In this document: positions 23,154 through 31,806 of the stretch, piece by piece
Position numbering within the stretch: position 1 is the first letter of the stretch
How the letters are laid out: each line of letters starts with the position of its first letter
Assembly: GCA_017417465.1 (NCBI GenBank)
Contig: JAFPZD010000014.1
Location: 1-64,000 of the forward strand
Length of the DNA stretch: 64,000 nucleotides
Direction: 5' to 3'
Source of the DNA: Prevotella sp.
GTDB lineage: Bacteria; Bacteroidota; Bacteroidia; Bacteroidales; Bacteroidaceae
Notes under the pieces: model-generated
What the model was told of the DNA's origin: nothing
Seen by the model: the letters and a program-made list of their open reading frames with translations, nothing else
Databases searched by the model: none
Translations under genes and position numbers: made by a program

Positions 23154-24314
23154 TTGATCGCCTACCTCTCATACCCCAATTTCGCCGATTGCGACATGCC
23201 GCTGTTACATGAGTTGCAGCAGCAGGCCGATGTCACCTATATTCTGCAGATTTCAGAGAAGGTCAAAAACAGGACGCTCGTCAATGTCCCTAAGCTTAAG
23301 AAACGCGGCGGTGTCTACCGACTGAGTGATTTTCCTGACTTGCAGAATCTGGCAACCTACATCGACCCCGACAAAGCCTATGTTGTCAACATGCCGGGGC
23401 GCCACGACTGGTCGCCCGCCAACCTTTGGGCCGTGTGCTGCCTGCTGTTCTTCTTGCTGCGCCGCCGCTTCAGCATCATCCACCTGACGTGGCCATTGCG
23501 TTACGGCTGCTTCCCGCTCTACTTGCTCCATCGCCGCATGCTACTCACTTTGCACGACCCTCTTCCACACTCCAGTGAAGACACCCCTAAGCGCAACTTC
23601 CATCGGCGGGTGGCCATGCGGCTCACGCCTCACTTCATCCTGTTGAACCGCAGTCAGCACGATGCTTTTCTTGCCAAATACCACATCCGTGAAGAGCAGG
23701 TGTTTCAGTCGCGTTTAGGCTGTTTTACCCATCTGCGCAACACCGTGCCAGCTCTCCCCGCTGAGCATGACTACGTGCTTTTCATCGGCAACATCAACAC
23801 CCACAAGGGCGTCGACATCCTCTGTCAGGCTATGCAGCAGGTCCACGAACATCTTCCTGACGCCCAACTTGTGGTGGCTGGCAGCGGCAAGCTTTACTTC
23901 GACACCACACCCTATGAGCAAGCCGGGTACCTCCACCTCTACAACCGTTATTTAAGCGACGCTGAGCTCGCTGGTTTCATTCAGAACGCCCGTTTCGTGG
24001 TTTGTCCTTATATCGATGCCACGCAGAGTGGCGTCATCATGTCGGCTTTCGCCCTCTCGAAGCCAGTCATTACCACCAACGTCGGCGGACTTCCCGAAAT
24101 GGTCAGCGACGGTCGTCATGGCCTCATCGTTCCTCCTGCTGACCCCGCCGCCTTGGCTGAGGCCATCGAGCGGCTGCTCCTGTCGCCTGAGCTCCTCGTG
24201 CAGATGCAGGCTAACATCCAGCGCGACTACGACGAGGAAGCCTGCTCCTGGCGAAGAATCGCCAACGACTATGTTAAAATATATTCTTACATCACCTCTT
24301 CCAGCGCCCAATGA
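23154..24314 (+). CDS. Glycosyltransferase family 4 protein
   Basis: The 386-residue GT-B enzyme likely uses TTG at 23154 (reads as M-IAYLSYPNF); there is no ATG nearby upstream, and the repeat array ends just before it. Typical GT4 features include VLFIGNINTHKGVDILCQAM, LVVAGSGK, YLSDAELAGFIQNARFVVCPYIDATQSGVIMSAFAL (read as several short motifs) and TNVGGLPEMVSDGRHGLIVPP. The E-x7-E-like region falls in the ATQSG...MVSDG part. It overlaps the following lipoprotein gene by 4 bases (ATGA). Confidence 0.85.
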   Translation: MIAYLSYPNFADCDMPLLHELQQQADVTYILQISEKVKNRTLVNVPKLKKRGGVYRLSDFPDLQNLATYIDPDKAYVVNMPGRHDWSPANLWAVCCLLFFLLRRRFSIIHLTWPLRYGCFPLYLLHRRMLLTLHDPLPHSSEDTPKRNFHRRVAMRLTPHFILLNRSQHDAFLAKYHIREEQVFQSRLGCFTHLRNTVPALPAEHDYVLFIGNINTHKGVDILCQAMQQVHEHLPDAQLVVAGSGKLYFDTTPYEQAGYLHLYNRYLSDAELAGFIQNARFVVCPYIDATQSGVIMSAFALSKPVITTNVGGLPEMVSDGRHGLIVPPADPAALAEAIERLLLSPELLVQMQANIQRDYDEEACSWRRIANDYVKIYSYITSSSAQ

Positions 24315-25876
24315 GACATCTGTTCCTGTTATTGCTCATCCTGCCTTTGGCGGCTTGTGGCTCCTCAGACACACTCGGTGATGAAGATGTCATCGGCCCT
24401 TGGATATACCAGGAGATCCACGACTCCATAGGTTGCCGCTACGGGGTGCGATGGCAGCAAGACAATCCCTACGACCTGGGCGAGCGATGTCTCGACGCCG
24501 TGGGGCTGCGGGCACGGTTCGGCGTGGGCAGCACTGAGGGGCACTCCGACTTCGACCAGGTGTATCCCTGGAGCGAGATACGCCGCTGCAACGTCCGTAT
24601 GGTGGGCGACTCTGCCGTTGTTACTTACGATGACGAGCCAGGCTTCGCCATCGACGGCTCGAACGGCGACGTCATGGTGCGCATCCCGAAGTTCTACGTC
24701 GAGAAGTATGTTGACGGTGGCTATGAGTACCGTGTCGTCTCAGGAAAGGGTAAACGGCCCCATCCCGTCTTCATCGAGGATGGCCGTGAGCTCGATGCTG
24801 TCTACATCTCCGCCTTCGAGGGCTACATGGGCCGCGACAGCCTGCTGCGCTCTGTGGCCAACGTTATTCCGACCTCCGACATCACTGCCCAGCGGTTCCT
24901 TGAGGCTGCTCAGCAGCGAGGCCCTGGGTACACGCTCTACGACATGCGCTGCGTCGACATGCTCTTCTCGCTCATCGCTGTCGAGTTCGGCTGTCGTAAC
25001 ACGGGCGTCGTCTTCGGCTATGGTGTTGCCGACTACCGCCAGCCACTGGAGCGGGAGTGGGACGACGGTCTCTACTATTACTCGCAGAAAAACGAACAGC
25101 AGACCAACACCATCACCTGCCGAAAGCAGTGGAAACCGTTCATCGCTGAGGGCACCAACATCTGCATCTGCGAAGGTGACCAGAACCATATTCTCACCTT
25201 TGCCCGCTGTACAAGTGTTAGGGAGCAGGGCGACCAGTGCGTCTACACCTTCGACGGACCGCCCGTCAACATCACCACCGACTGCTTCATTGGCAACTGT
25301 GCACAGAACACCAACTGGATAGAGACTTGCAGTGTGCCCTACACTGGTGCAACGGGGCGTGCCAACATCCGTGAGGACCGCTTCGAGGCTCGCCAGCGTA
25401 ACCCCATGCGCTACCGCTGGATGGAGAACCTGGTGGGTAACGTGTGGCACTTCCTGCCCGACGTTGCCTTCCGCGATGCGCAGATGTACGTTTGCAGCAA
25501 CATGGCCGACTACCAGTTTTCCGATAGCATCGCTGCGGGCTATGAACCTTACGGCACACCGCTGCCCACCAGCCGCGAACTTGGCACACTCGACGACGAG
25601 ACGGGCACCAATATCTGGGTGACCACCCTCGTCGACGACTACGATGCCCGAGGCATCGCCTTTGGCAGCGACTACAGCAACGCGCTCACCAGCAAGGACG
25701 CCTTTGGCGCCTACTACTACGTACACCAGCATCCGGCCATCTGCGCCAATGGCGGCGGCTTTGACCACAAGAACCGCTGCAACCTGCTCACCACCCGCGC
25801 CTGGGTGTGGAACAGCACCCGCTGGCACCTCTACGGCGCACGCTTGCTGTTTAAGGAGAGAAACGTGAAGGAGTAA
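24311..25876 (+). CDS. Secreted lipoprotein of unknown function in capsule operon
   Basis: Residues 1-16 are a lipoprotein signal with lipobox LAAC (MRHLFLLLLILPLAACGSS). The rest of the 521 residues is soluble, rich in aromatic residues and cysteine. Its middle (GDVMVRIPKFYVEKY, GRELDAVYISAFEGYMG) recalls domains of phage tail-fibre or carbohydrate-contacting proteins in Bacteroidales. A pattern of WxxNLVGNVW and ICANGGGFDHKNRCN near the end also looks like a binding fold. No catalytic motif is recognised. It is coupled by ATGA to a glycosyltransferase, suggesting a role in attaching, trimming or holding the polymer at the surface. Confidence 0.75.
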   Translation: MRHLFLLLLILPLAACGSSDTLGDEDVIGPWIYQEIHDSIGCRYGVRWQQDNPYDLGERCLDAVGLRARFGVGSTEGHSDFDQVYPWSEIRRCNVRMVGDSAVVTYDDEPGFAIDGSNGDVMVRIPKFYVEKYVDGGYEYRVVSGKGKRPHPVFIEDGRELDAVYISAFEGYMGRDSLLRSVANVIPTSDITAQRFLEAAQQRGPGYTLYDMRCVDMLFSLIAVEFGCRNTGVVFGYGVADYRQPLEREWDDGLYYYSQKNEQQTNTITCRKQWKPFIAEGTNICICEGDQNHILTFARCTSVREQGDQCVYTFDGPPVNITTDCFIGNCAQNTNWIETCSVPYTGATGRANIREDRFEARQRNPMRYRWMENLVGNVWHFLPDVAFRDAQMYVCSNMADYQFSDSIAAGYEPYGTPLPTSRELGTLDDETGTNIWVTTLVDDYDARGIAFGSDYSNALTSKDAFGAYYYVHQHPAICANGGGFDHKNRCNLLTTRAWVWNSTRWHLYGARLLFKERNVKE

Positions 25877-25907
25877 AAGAACGTAACAGTGCTTTTCCCC
25901 ATAAAAA

Positions 25908-25939
25908 TTTGGAGAATTGAAAGAAAAGCATTATCTTTG
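25908..25939 (+). promoter_or_regulatory. Promoter of the AAA ATPase gene
   Basis: TTTG (25908-25911) and TATCTTTG (25932-25939) are 20 bases apart, a complete Bacteroidetes consensus. The start point near 25946 leaves a leader of about 12 bases before ATG 25958. The gene therefore has its own promoter inside the capsule cluster. Confidence 0.8.
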
Positions 25940-25957
25940 CCGACAAATTGCGATGAT

Positions 25958-27559
25958 ATGGAACGATTCTTCAATACCGCAGGACCGCAGAAGGTTGACA
26001 TCAACTACACCATTGACCCGCTGAGCCGAATCAACCTCGACGACATAAAGTCACTGATCCGTCAGCAACGCTATTTCGTGCTCCATGCGCCACGGCAGAC
26101 GGGTAAGACGTCATGCATGCTGGCCCTGCGTGACTACCTCAACGAGGAGGGCGACTACATAGCCGTCTATGCCAATGTGGAAGGTGGGCAAGCATCGCGT
26201 AACGACGTACAGAGCGTGGTAAAGTCTACTGTTGACACACTTGCCGAGCAATTTAGAGCTATCACCAAGAGCAACATGCCTCTACAGATACGCGACGAAG
26301 TGCAGCAGATAGGAAAAGATGCCATGTTGTCTACATTCCTGGGACGCCTGTCTGAAAGTCTGCCAAAGCCCTTGGTCCTTATTATCGACGAGATTGACGC
26401 CCTCGTGGGCGACTCGCTGGTGTCGGTGCTACGCCAAATCAGGTCTGGCTATGCCTACCGCCCTGCCGCCTTCCCACAGTCCATCATCCTTTGCGGGGTA
26501 CGCGATGTGCGCGACTACCGCATCGTGCTCTCAAACCAGGATATCGTCACAGGCGGTTCGGCATTCAACATCAAGGCGAAGTCGTTGCGACTGGGAAATT
26601 TCACGAAGGAAGAGATTCGCGAACTCTATATGCAGCACACCCAAGAAACGGGCCAGCGGTGGGACGAGGCGTGCTTCCCCATGGTGTGGGAGGCCACTGA
26701 GGGGCAACCTTGGCTGGTCAATGCGCTTGCCAATGAAGTGACTAACGAAATGAAGGAGAACCGCGACCGTTCCATTCGCATCACGCCCGATATGATATAC
26801 CAGGCTCAGGAACGTATTATTTACCGTCGCGACACCCACCTCGACATCCTGATAGACAAACTGAAGGAGCCAAGAGTTAAAAGAGTTATTGAGCCTATCC
26901 TGTCGAATAGTGAGGATTCTGACGAGAGTCTGATGCCAAGCGATGACGTGCAATATGTGATGGACATGGGGCTCATCACTCGTGAACGCGGCAAGAGCCT
27001 GCGCATAGCGAACGCCATTTACCGTGAAATCATCCCCCGCGAACTGACATGGACCACACAACAGTTTCTTGTACAGGAACCACAGTGGTACCAGAACGCC
27101 GACGGCAGCATCAACATGGAGAAACTGCTGCTCGACTTCCAGCAGTTCTTCCGTCAGAACGCAGATGCCTGGATACAAAAGTTCGACTATGCCGAGGCCG
27201 GTCCGCAGCTGCTGCTACAGGCTTTCTTGCAGCGCATTGTCAATGGCGGCGGATACATCGACCGTGAATACGGTCTGGGGCGCCGCCGCACCGACCTGCT
27301 TATCCGGAAACCGCTGACCGACCACTACGGCGGCCCTGTGCAGCGCATCGTACTCGAACTGAAAATCAAGCGAGGCGACCTGGACACCATCATTGAGAAA
27401 GGCCTGCAGCAGACATGGGAATACATGGATACCGTCGGAGCCGTCGACGAAGGCCACCTCATCATCTTCGACCGCACGAAGGAGAAATCATGGGACGAGC
27501 GCATCTGGCATAAGCCTTACCAATACGAAGGACACCCTATCATGGTGTGGGGAATGTAG
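25958..27559 (+). CDS. AAA-family ATPase fused to a PD-(D/E)XK-like nuclease domain
   Basis: The 533-residue protein starts at 25958 (MERFFNTAGPQKVD), since upstream codons lie in the promoter. A Walker A loop is at residues 44-52 (APRQTGKTS), and a Walker B is LVLIIDEIDAL near 140. The C-terminal 110 residues contain GRRRTDLLI, RIVLELKIKRG and QQTWEYMDTV, like the PDDEXK_9/DUF1703-type domain often fused to such ATPases. These genes are expanded in Prevotella and relatives; their role is unknown. It has its own promoter, is followed by a 22-base repeat array, and a dead copy of its N-terminus lies at 46411. Confidence 0.85.
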   Translation: MERFFNTAGPQKVDINYTIDPLSRINLDDIKSLIRQQRYFVLHAPRQTGKTSCMLALRDYLNEEGDYIAVYANVEGGQASRNDVQSVVKSTVDTLAEQFRAITKSNMPLQIRDEVQQIGKDAMLSTFLGRLSESLPKPLVLIIDEIDALVGDSLVSVLRQIRSGYAYRPAAFPQSIILCGVRDVRDYRIVLSNQDIVTGGSAFNIKAKSLRLGNFTKEEIRELYMQHTQETGQRWDEACFPMVWEATEGQPWLVNALANEVTNEMKENRDRSIRITPDMIYQAQERIIYRRDTHLDILIDKLKEPRVKRVIEPILSNSEDSDESLMPSDDVQYVMDMGLITRERGKSLRIANAIYREIIPRELTWTTQQFLVQEPQWYQNADGSINMEKLLLDFQQFFRQNADAWIQKFDYAEAGPQLLLQAFLQRIVNGGGYIDREYGLGRRRTDLLIRKPLTDHYGGPVQRIVLELKIKRGDLDTIIEKGLQQTWEYMDTVGAVDEGHLIIFDRTKEKSWDERIWHKPYQYEGHPIMVWGM

Positions 27560-27690
27560 GCTCTCGGAGTAGACGGCCAGTCCTCTCCGAGCAGACTGCC
27601 GGACTTCTCGGAGCGGACCGCCAGACATCTCGGAGCGGACTGCAGGACAGCCTTCGCTAACACGAAATAGTCTTCGATAACCAGACAGAA
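27560..27690. repeat. 22-23 base tandem repeats after the AAA ATPase gene
   Basis: About four clear copies of TCTCGGAGCGGACTGCCGGA-like units follow the stop, then two diverged ones (CCTTCGCTAACACGAAATAG, TCTTCGATAACCAGACAGAA). One unit, CTCTCCGAGCAGACTGCC, resembles the 46494 array unit CTTCCGAGCAAACAGCC. Confidence 0.85.
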
Positions 27691-27728
27691 CATACAATAA
27701 AGCGTCGGAAAGTCCGTTAATATATAAT

Positions 27729-28877
27729 ATGAAACCACGAATTATCGGACTATACCTTCCACAATATCACCCTATACCTGAAAATGACGAGTGGTGGGGG
27801 AAAGGCTTTACAGAGTGGACGAACGTGGCAAAGGCAAGACCCCTCTTCCGCGGTCACTACCAGCCACGCATTCCTGCTGACCTCGGGTTCTACGACCTGC
27901 GGTTGCCAGAAGTGCGCGAGCAGCAGGCTGAGCTGGCACGTGAAGCCGGCCTCGAGGGTTTCTGCTATTACCATTACTGGTTTGGCAATGGTCGGCAGCT
28001 GTTGGAGCGCCCTTTTAACGAGGTGCTGGACAGTGGCAAGCCCGACTTCCCCTTCTGTCTTTGTTGGGCCAACCACGACTGGACGAACAAGACGTGGACA
28101 CGGGGCACCAGCCTGCGCCGGGACTCCATGATTATGCAGATGCACTACGACCGTGAGGACTACGTGCGCCATTTCCACTATGCGCTGAAGGCATTCCGTG
28201 ACCCACGCTATATCACTGTCGACAGCAAGCCGCTGTTTGCGGTATGGGCTCCGCGCGACATTCCCGATGCCAGGCAGTTCATAGACACATGGCAGCAACT
28301 GGCACTTGAGAATGGACTGGCAGGCATCCACTTCGTTGGCTATACACAGAACGCGTCAAGCCATGCTACAAAGAGCGGCAAGAGACTTTGGGACGCCCAA
28401 CAATCGGCAGAACGCTACCAAGAGGTGCTCGACATGGGCTTCGATGCCGTCATCTCCTCCGGATTAGGTCGGGCACAAACCATTGTCAAAGGAAAATGGA
28501 GAAAAGCTCTTTTCGTGACCTTTTATAAAAAGCTTCCCTTCTCATTGCGTACTGACTACGCCAAGGCCATGAAGCACTACTATGTGGAAGAGGACTCCTG
28601 GGAGAATGTCTACCCTACACTGATGCCGCAATGGGACCGCACACCACGCGACGCTCGGAATAGTGACCCGCTGACTAACTCTACGCCCGAGAAGTTCCAG
28701 ACAACGGTAGAGGAGGCTCTGCACCTGATAGCGAACAAGGAGCCGGAACACCAGATTCTATTCCTGAAAGCATGGAACGAGTGGGGCGAGGGTAACTATG
28801 TGGAGCCCGACCTGAAATTCGGGCATGGCTATCTCAATGCCATCCGTAACGCGCTAGCAAAACAAATAGGCCTATGA
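27729..28877 (+). CDS. WbsX-like glycosyltransferase / GH99-like domain protein
   Basis: The 382-residue protein opens RIIGLYLPQYHPIPENDEWW then GKGFTEWTNVAKARPLF, the hallmark of the WbsX family, which has a glycosyl-hydrolase-99-like barrel. Other signatures are GFCYYHYWFGNGRQLLERPF, FCLCWANHDWT and FLKAWNEWGEGNYVEPD. Members are common in O-antigen and capsule clusters and are thought to act in polymer synthesis, though activity is not firmly established. Its ATGA end overlap with the next glycosyltransferase indicates co-translation. Confidence 0.88.
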   Translation: MKPRIIGLYLPQYHPIPENDEWWGKGFTEWTNVAKARPLFRGHYQPRIPADLGFYDLRLPEVREQQAELAREAGLEGFCYYHYWFGNGRQLLERPFNEVLDSGKPDFPFCLCWANHDWTNKTWTRGTSLRRDSMIMQMHYDREDYVRHFHYALKAFRDPRYITVDSKPLFAVWAPRDIPDARQFIDTWQQLALENGLAGIHFVGYTQNASSHATKSGKRLWDAQQSAERYQEVLDMGFDAVISSGLGRAQTIVKGKWRKALFVTFYKKLPFSLRTDYAKAMKHYYVEEDSWENVYPTLMPQWDRTPRDARNSDPLTNSTPEKFQTTVEEALHLIANKEPEHQILFLKAWNEWGEGNYVEPDLKFGHGYLNAIRNALAKQIGL

Positions 28878-29914
28878 AGAAAGTCGTTATTTTAGGCCAT
28901 TTTGCTTTTGGTAAGGATAAAGCCAATGGTCAAACCATCAAGACAAAAATTGTTGGGGACTGGGTAAAACGTGAATTAGGCGAGCAACATGTAGATTTCC
29001 ATGACACTATGGGTGGCTGGAAGTTCGTGCTGTCTCTGCCTGTCGTCGCGTTTCGTCTGCTCAGCTCTTACCGTAACATTATTTTTTTACCAGCATATAA
29101 GGGCGTTCGCGTCATACTGCCGATATTCGTTCTTTTCAACAGCTTTTTTAAAAGAAAACTGCATTATGTCGTTATTGGCGGATGGCTTCCTGGATATGTT
29201 GACAAGTACCCCATTTTACGCCGAACCTTGCATAAGATAGACCGTGTCTATGTGGAAACTGAAAGCTTGATGGGGCAGTTGAAGAGCAGAGGCTACGACA
29301 ACATTAAGCGTATGCCGAACTTCAAGCCACTTCACATCGTGGCGGAACAACAATTAGCTGAAACAGTCGGCCCTCCTTTCAGATTATGCACCTTTTCGCG
29401 TGTTATGAGAGAAAAAGGCATTGAAGATGCCATTGAGGCAGTGAAGGCCTGTAACGAGAGACTCGGTCGGGAATTGTTCTCTCTGGATATTTACGGACTT
29501 ATACAAAAAGGAGAGGAGGATTGGTTTGGACAGTTGATGAAAGGCCAGCCGCAAACTGTGAAATATTGTGGAATCGTTCCTCCTTTGAATAGTACTGAAA
29601 CTCTGAAGGACTACTTCCTGCTGCTCTTCCCAACGCGCTTTAAGACGGAAGGATTCGCTGGCACGCTGATAGATGCCATGTCAGCTGGCCTGCCTTCTAT
29701 AGCCAGCGACTGTACCTCTAATAAGGAACTGATTGATGAAGGGGAAACGGGTCTGCTATTTCATTCTGGCAATGTCGCGGAATTAACGGACAAGCTTTTG
29801 CAATGTGCCGCCAATCCGGCAATGGTCAACAGCATGCGCCCCTACTGTGTGAGAAAGGCAAAGCAATACTTGCCAGAGGATGTCATTAAGATCTTGACGA
29901 TGGAACTTGACTAA
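28874..29914 (+). CDS. Glycosyltransferase family 4 protein
   Basis: The 346-residue GT-B protein begins KKVVILGHFAFGKDKANGQT, and its nucleotide-binding half reads FRLCTFSRVMREKGIEDAIEAV, then FPTRFKTEGFAGTLIDAMSAGLP with the retaining E-x7-E-like pattern and NKELIDEGETGLLF. It overlaps the upstream gene by 4 bases. The sugar donor is not predictable. The GC content is lower than upstream genes, which may reflect separate origin. Confidence 0.85.
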   Translation: MKKVVILGHFAFGKDKANGQTIKTKIVGDWVKRELGEQHVDFHDTMGGWKFVLSLPVVAFRLLSSYRNIIFLPAYKGVRVILPIFVLFNSFFKRKLHYVVIGGWLPGYVDKYPILRRTLHKIDRVYVETESLMGQLKSRGYDNIKRMPNFKPLHIVAEQQLAETVGPPFRLCTFSRVMREKGIEDAIEAVKACNERLGRELFSLDIYGLIQKGEEDWFGQLMKGQPQTVKYCGIVPPLNSTETLKDYFLLLFPTRFKTEGFAGTLIDAMSAGLPSIASDCTSNKELIDEGETGLLFHSGNVAELTDKLLQCAANPAMVNSMRPYCVRKAKQYLPEDVIKILTMELD

Positions 29915-29917
29915 ACG

Positions 29918-30823
29918 ATGGCTATCAGCGCATATAATATAAAAAAATGGTATTTGATGCTAACCGGGCGTAGCATCCTCCATGTTAATCAAGACATAGG
30001 ACGGCATTTCTCAGTGGAGAAAGTATCGGGCTATTATAACAACCTGATCCAGAAAGTAACCATGCAGCCCGAACTTCTTGAAACAGACGTCCTGCCCACA
30101 ACACTGACGGAAAAGAACGAGAGAGTTTTCTTTCCCGTGGCCATCTTTCAATATGGGCTTGGAGCTTACGACCTGTTTTTGGAAAACACCGACAGTACCG
30201 ACAAGTACTTGCACAAATTTATGCAATGCTTAGAGTGGGCTGTGGCTAATCAGGAACCGTCGGGAGCTTGGAACAATTTCTTCTTTTCCTATCCTGACCA
30301 TCCTTATGGCGCCATGGCTCAAGGCGAAGGCGCGTCGCTCCTGATTCGAGGATACGTCCAAACAAAGGACATCCGCTACATGGAGGCGGCACAAAGAGCC
30401 ATCGACTTCATGCTGAAGCCGGTCAGTGAAGGGGGCACTACCGACGGCGATATTCTCTTAGAGTACACACACTTGCCCGCAGTGATGAACGGCTGGATAT
30501 TTGCATGGTGGGGACTGTACGACTATGTGCTTACCACTCAGGACAAAGGCCGATACAAAGAGATGCTCGACCGTTCGTGTCTGACGCTTGAAAGCAAATT
30601 GCCGCTGTTCGCCAACACGTACTGGAGCATGTACGACCTGGGTGGCCACATTGCCAGCCCCTTCTATCATCACCTTCACATTGCTCAGATGCAGGCTATG
30701 TATATGCTGACCGGACACGACGTCTTCTGCCAATACGCCAAAAGATGGGAGAAGGCCGAGCACCGCTCATCGTCCAAAATAAGGGCCTTCTTGAAGAAAG
30801 CATGGCAGAAGATTAGGGAATAG
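29918..30823 (+). CDS. D-glucuronyl C5-epimerase C-terminal-domain-like protein
   Basis: The 301-residue soluble protein matches the catalytic half of glucuronyl C5-epimerases: FFPVAIFQYGLGAYDLFL, WNNFFFSYPDHPYGAMAQGE, GASLLIRGYV, then PAVMNGWIFAWWGLYDYVL and YWSMYDLGGHIASPFYHHLHI. These enzymes convert glucuronate to iduronate in heparan-type chains; bacterial relatives occur in capsule clusters. There is no signal peptide, so it would work on lipid-linked units in the cytoplasm. Function as epimerase is inference; a polysaccharide lyase-like role is an alternative. Confidence 0.8.
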   Translation: MAISAYNIKKWYLMLTGRSILHVNQDIGRHFSVEKVSGYYNNLIQKVTMQPELLETDVLPTTLTEKNERVFFPVAIFQYGLGAYDLFLENTDSTDKYLHKFMQCLEWAVANQEPSGAWNNFFFSYPDHPYGAMAQGEGASLLIRGYVQTKDIRYMEAAQRAIDFMLKPVSEGGTTDGDILLEYTHLPAVMNGWIFAWWGLYDYVLTTQDKGRYKEMLDRSCLTLESKLPLFANTYWSMYDLGGHIASPFYHHLHIAQMQAMYMLTGHDVFCQYAKRWEKAEHRSSSKIRAFLKKAWQKIRE

Positions 30824-30861
30824 GGCCAACTTTCGCCAGTTGAGCGGATGGGAATCTTGAA

Positions 30862-31704
30862 TCATTCTCCTTTCTTATAGATTCGAATCCAGTCGAACTG
30901 CGTCTCGTAGGTCGATGTCAGATTGGGTACCATGTCCTTATAATGGCCATCGCCCAGACTTTGGTTCAGCACGATATAGCAAGGTACGTCGAACGTCCAC
31001 TGTCCCCGACGCAGGAGGCGTTTGCGTGAGCTCTTCTTGTAGGTAAACAGCTGTTTGCCATCAACAGACCAGACCAGACGAGTAGGAGTCCATTCCAGGC
31101 TGTAGACGTGCCATTGAGACACATCCAGTGGATTTCTATACGTGTTGGGCTCGCTGTGATTGCTGTTACTAACCGTTAGCTGCGAATGGGCGGCGTGGAA
31201 GGAGATGCCACGGTCGCCAAACATCTCAACAATGTCAATCTCTGCATAGGGGTCGGTGTTCCAGTCTTTGGGTTGCCATTTCAGCCAAGCTGCTGGGAAA
31301 TTGCCTCTTTGCGTATTAGTTCGCATACGAACTTCAATCCTGCCGTACTTAACGTTGTACTTATTGAAGGTCCAGATAGAGCCTGTCAACATCTTGGCGG
31401 TATCGGAATGCTCACTGTGGTTAGGAATGGCTCGACAGACCAAAACGCCGTTCCTGATAAAGACCACATCCGGCGACTCGCTATTCCAACGGTTGCACTG
31501 ATCGTTGTTCCGAGGCTTACGGCTCCAGATCGCAGGGTCAGGCTGGCTGCCATCAGGTAAGTTGAACTCGTCGCTGAAAACGAGTTTGTAACCATCGTTG
31601 ACTGACTGTGCTGCTGTATGGGCGGTCATAAAACCTACTCCGCACAATAATGGAAATAAAGCACCTATAACTAAAATCAAGCGTCTTTTTTGCATAAACC
31701 TCAT
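30862..31704 (-). CDS. Secreted glycoside hydrolase family 16 protein
   Basis: The protein (280 residues from ATG 31704) has a signal peptide (RRLILVIGALFPLLCGVGFM) and a GH16 fold: LVFSDEFN near the N-terminus and the catalytic motif EIDIVE with Glu155, Asp157 and Glu160. GH16 enzymes cut beta-1,3/1,4-glucans, galactans or similar polymers. In a capsule locus it may trim or release the polymer, or it may simply digest dietary glycans. An in-frame ATG at 31746 is upstream of the TAACTTTG box (31727-31734), so I take 31704. It is divergent from the glycosyltransferase at 31807. Confidence 0.88.
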   Translation of the reverse strand: MRFMQKRRLILVIGALFPLLCGVGFMTAHTAAQSVNDGYKLVFSDEFNLPDGSQPDPAIWSRKPRNNDQCNRWNSESPDVVFIRNGVLVCRAIPNHSEHSDTAKMLTGSIWTFNKYNVKYGRIEVRMRTNTQRGNFPAAWLKWQPKDWNTDPYAEIDIVEMFGDRGISFHAAHSQLTVSNSNHSEPNTYRNPLDVSQWHVYSLEWTPTRLVWSVDGKQLFTYKKSSRKRLLRRGQWTFDVPCYIVLNQSLGDGHYKDMVPNLTSTYETQFDWIRIYKKGE

Positions 31705-31726
31705 TCCTTTTCGGCTATTTGCCGGC

Positions 31727-31784
31727 AAAGTTACAATTTTTACCACAAAAACTGAGCGTTATTCCAAAAAAAGTTGTAACTTTG
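31727..31784. promoter_or_regulatory. Back-to-back -7 boxes for GH16 and glycosyltransferase genes
   Basis: TAACTTTG occurs on the minus strand at 31727-31734 and on the plus strand at 31777-31784. Each gives a leader of about 15 bases before ATG 31704 and ATG 31807. Neither has a clean TTTG at the standard distance, so an activator may be needed. Confidence 0.55.
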
Positions 31785-31806
31785 CAGCCAAATTGCTAAA
31801 AACAGC

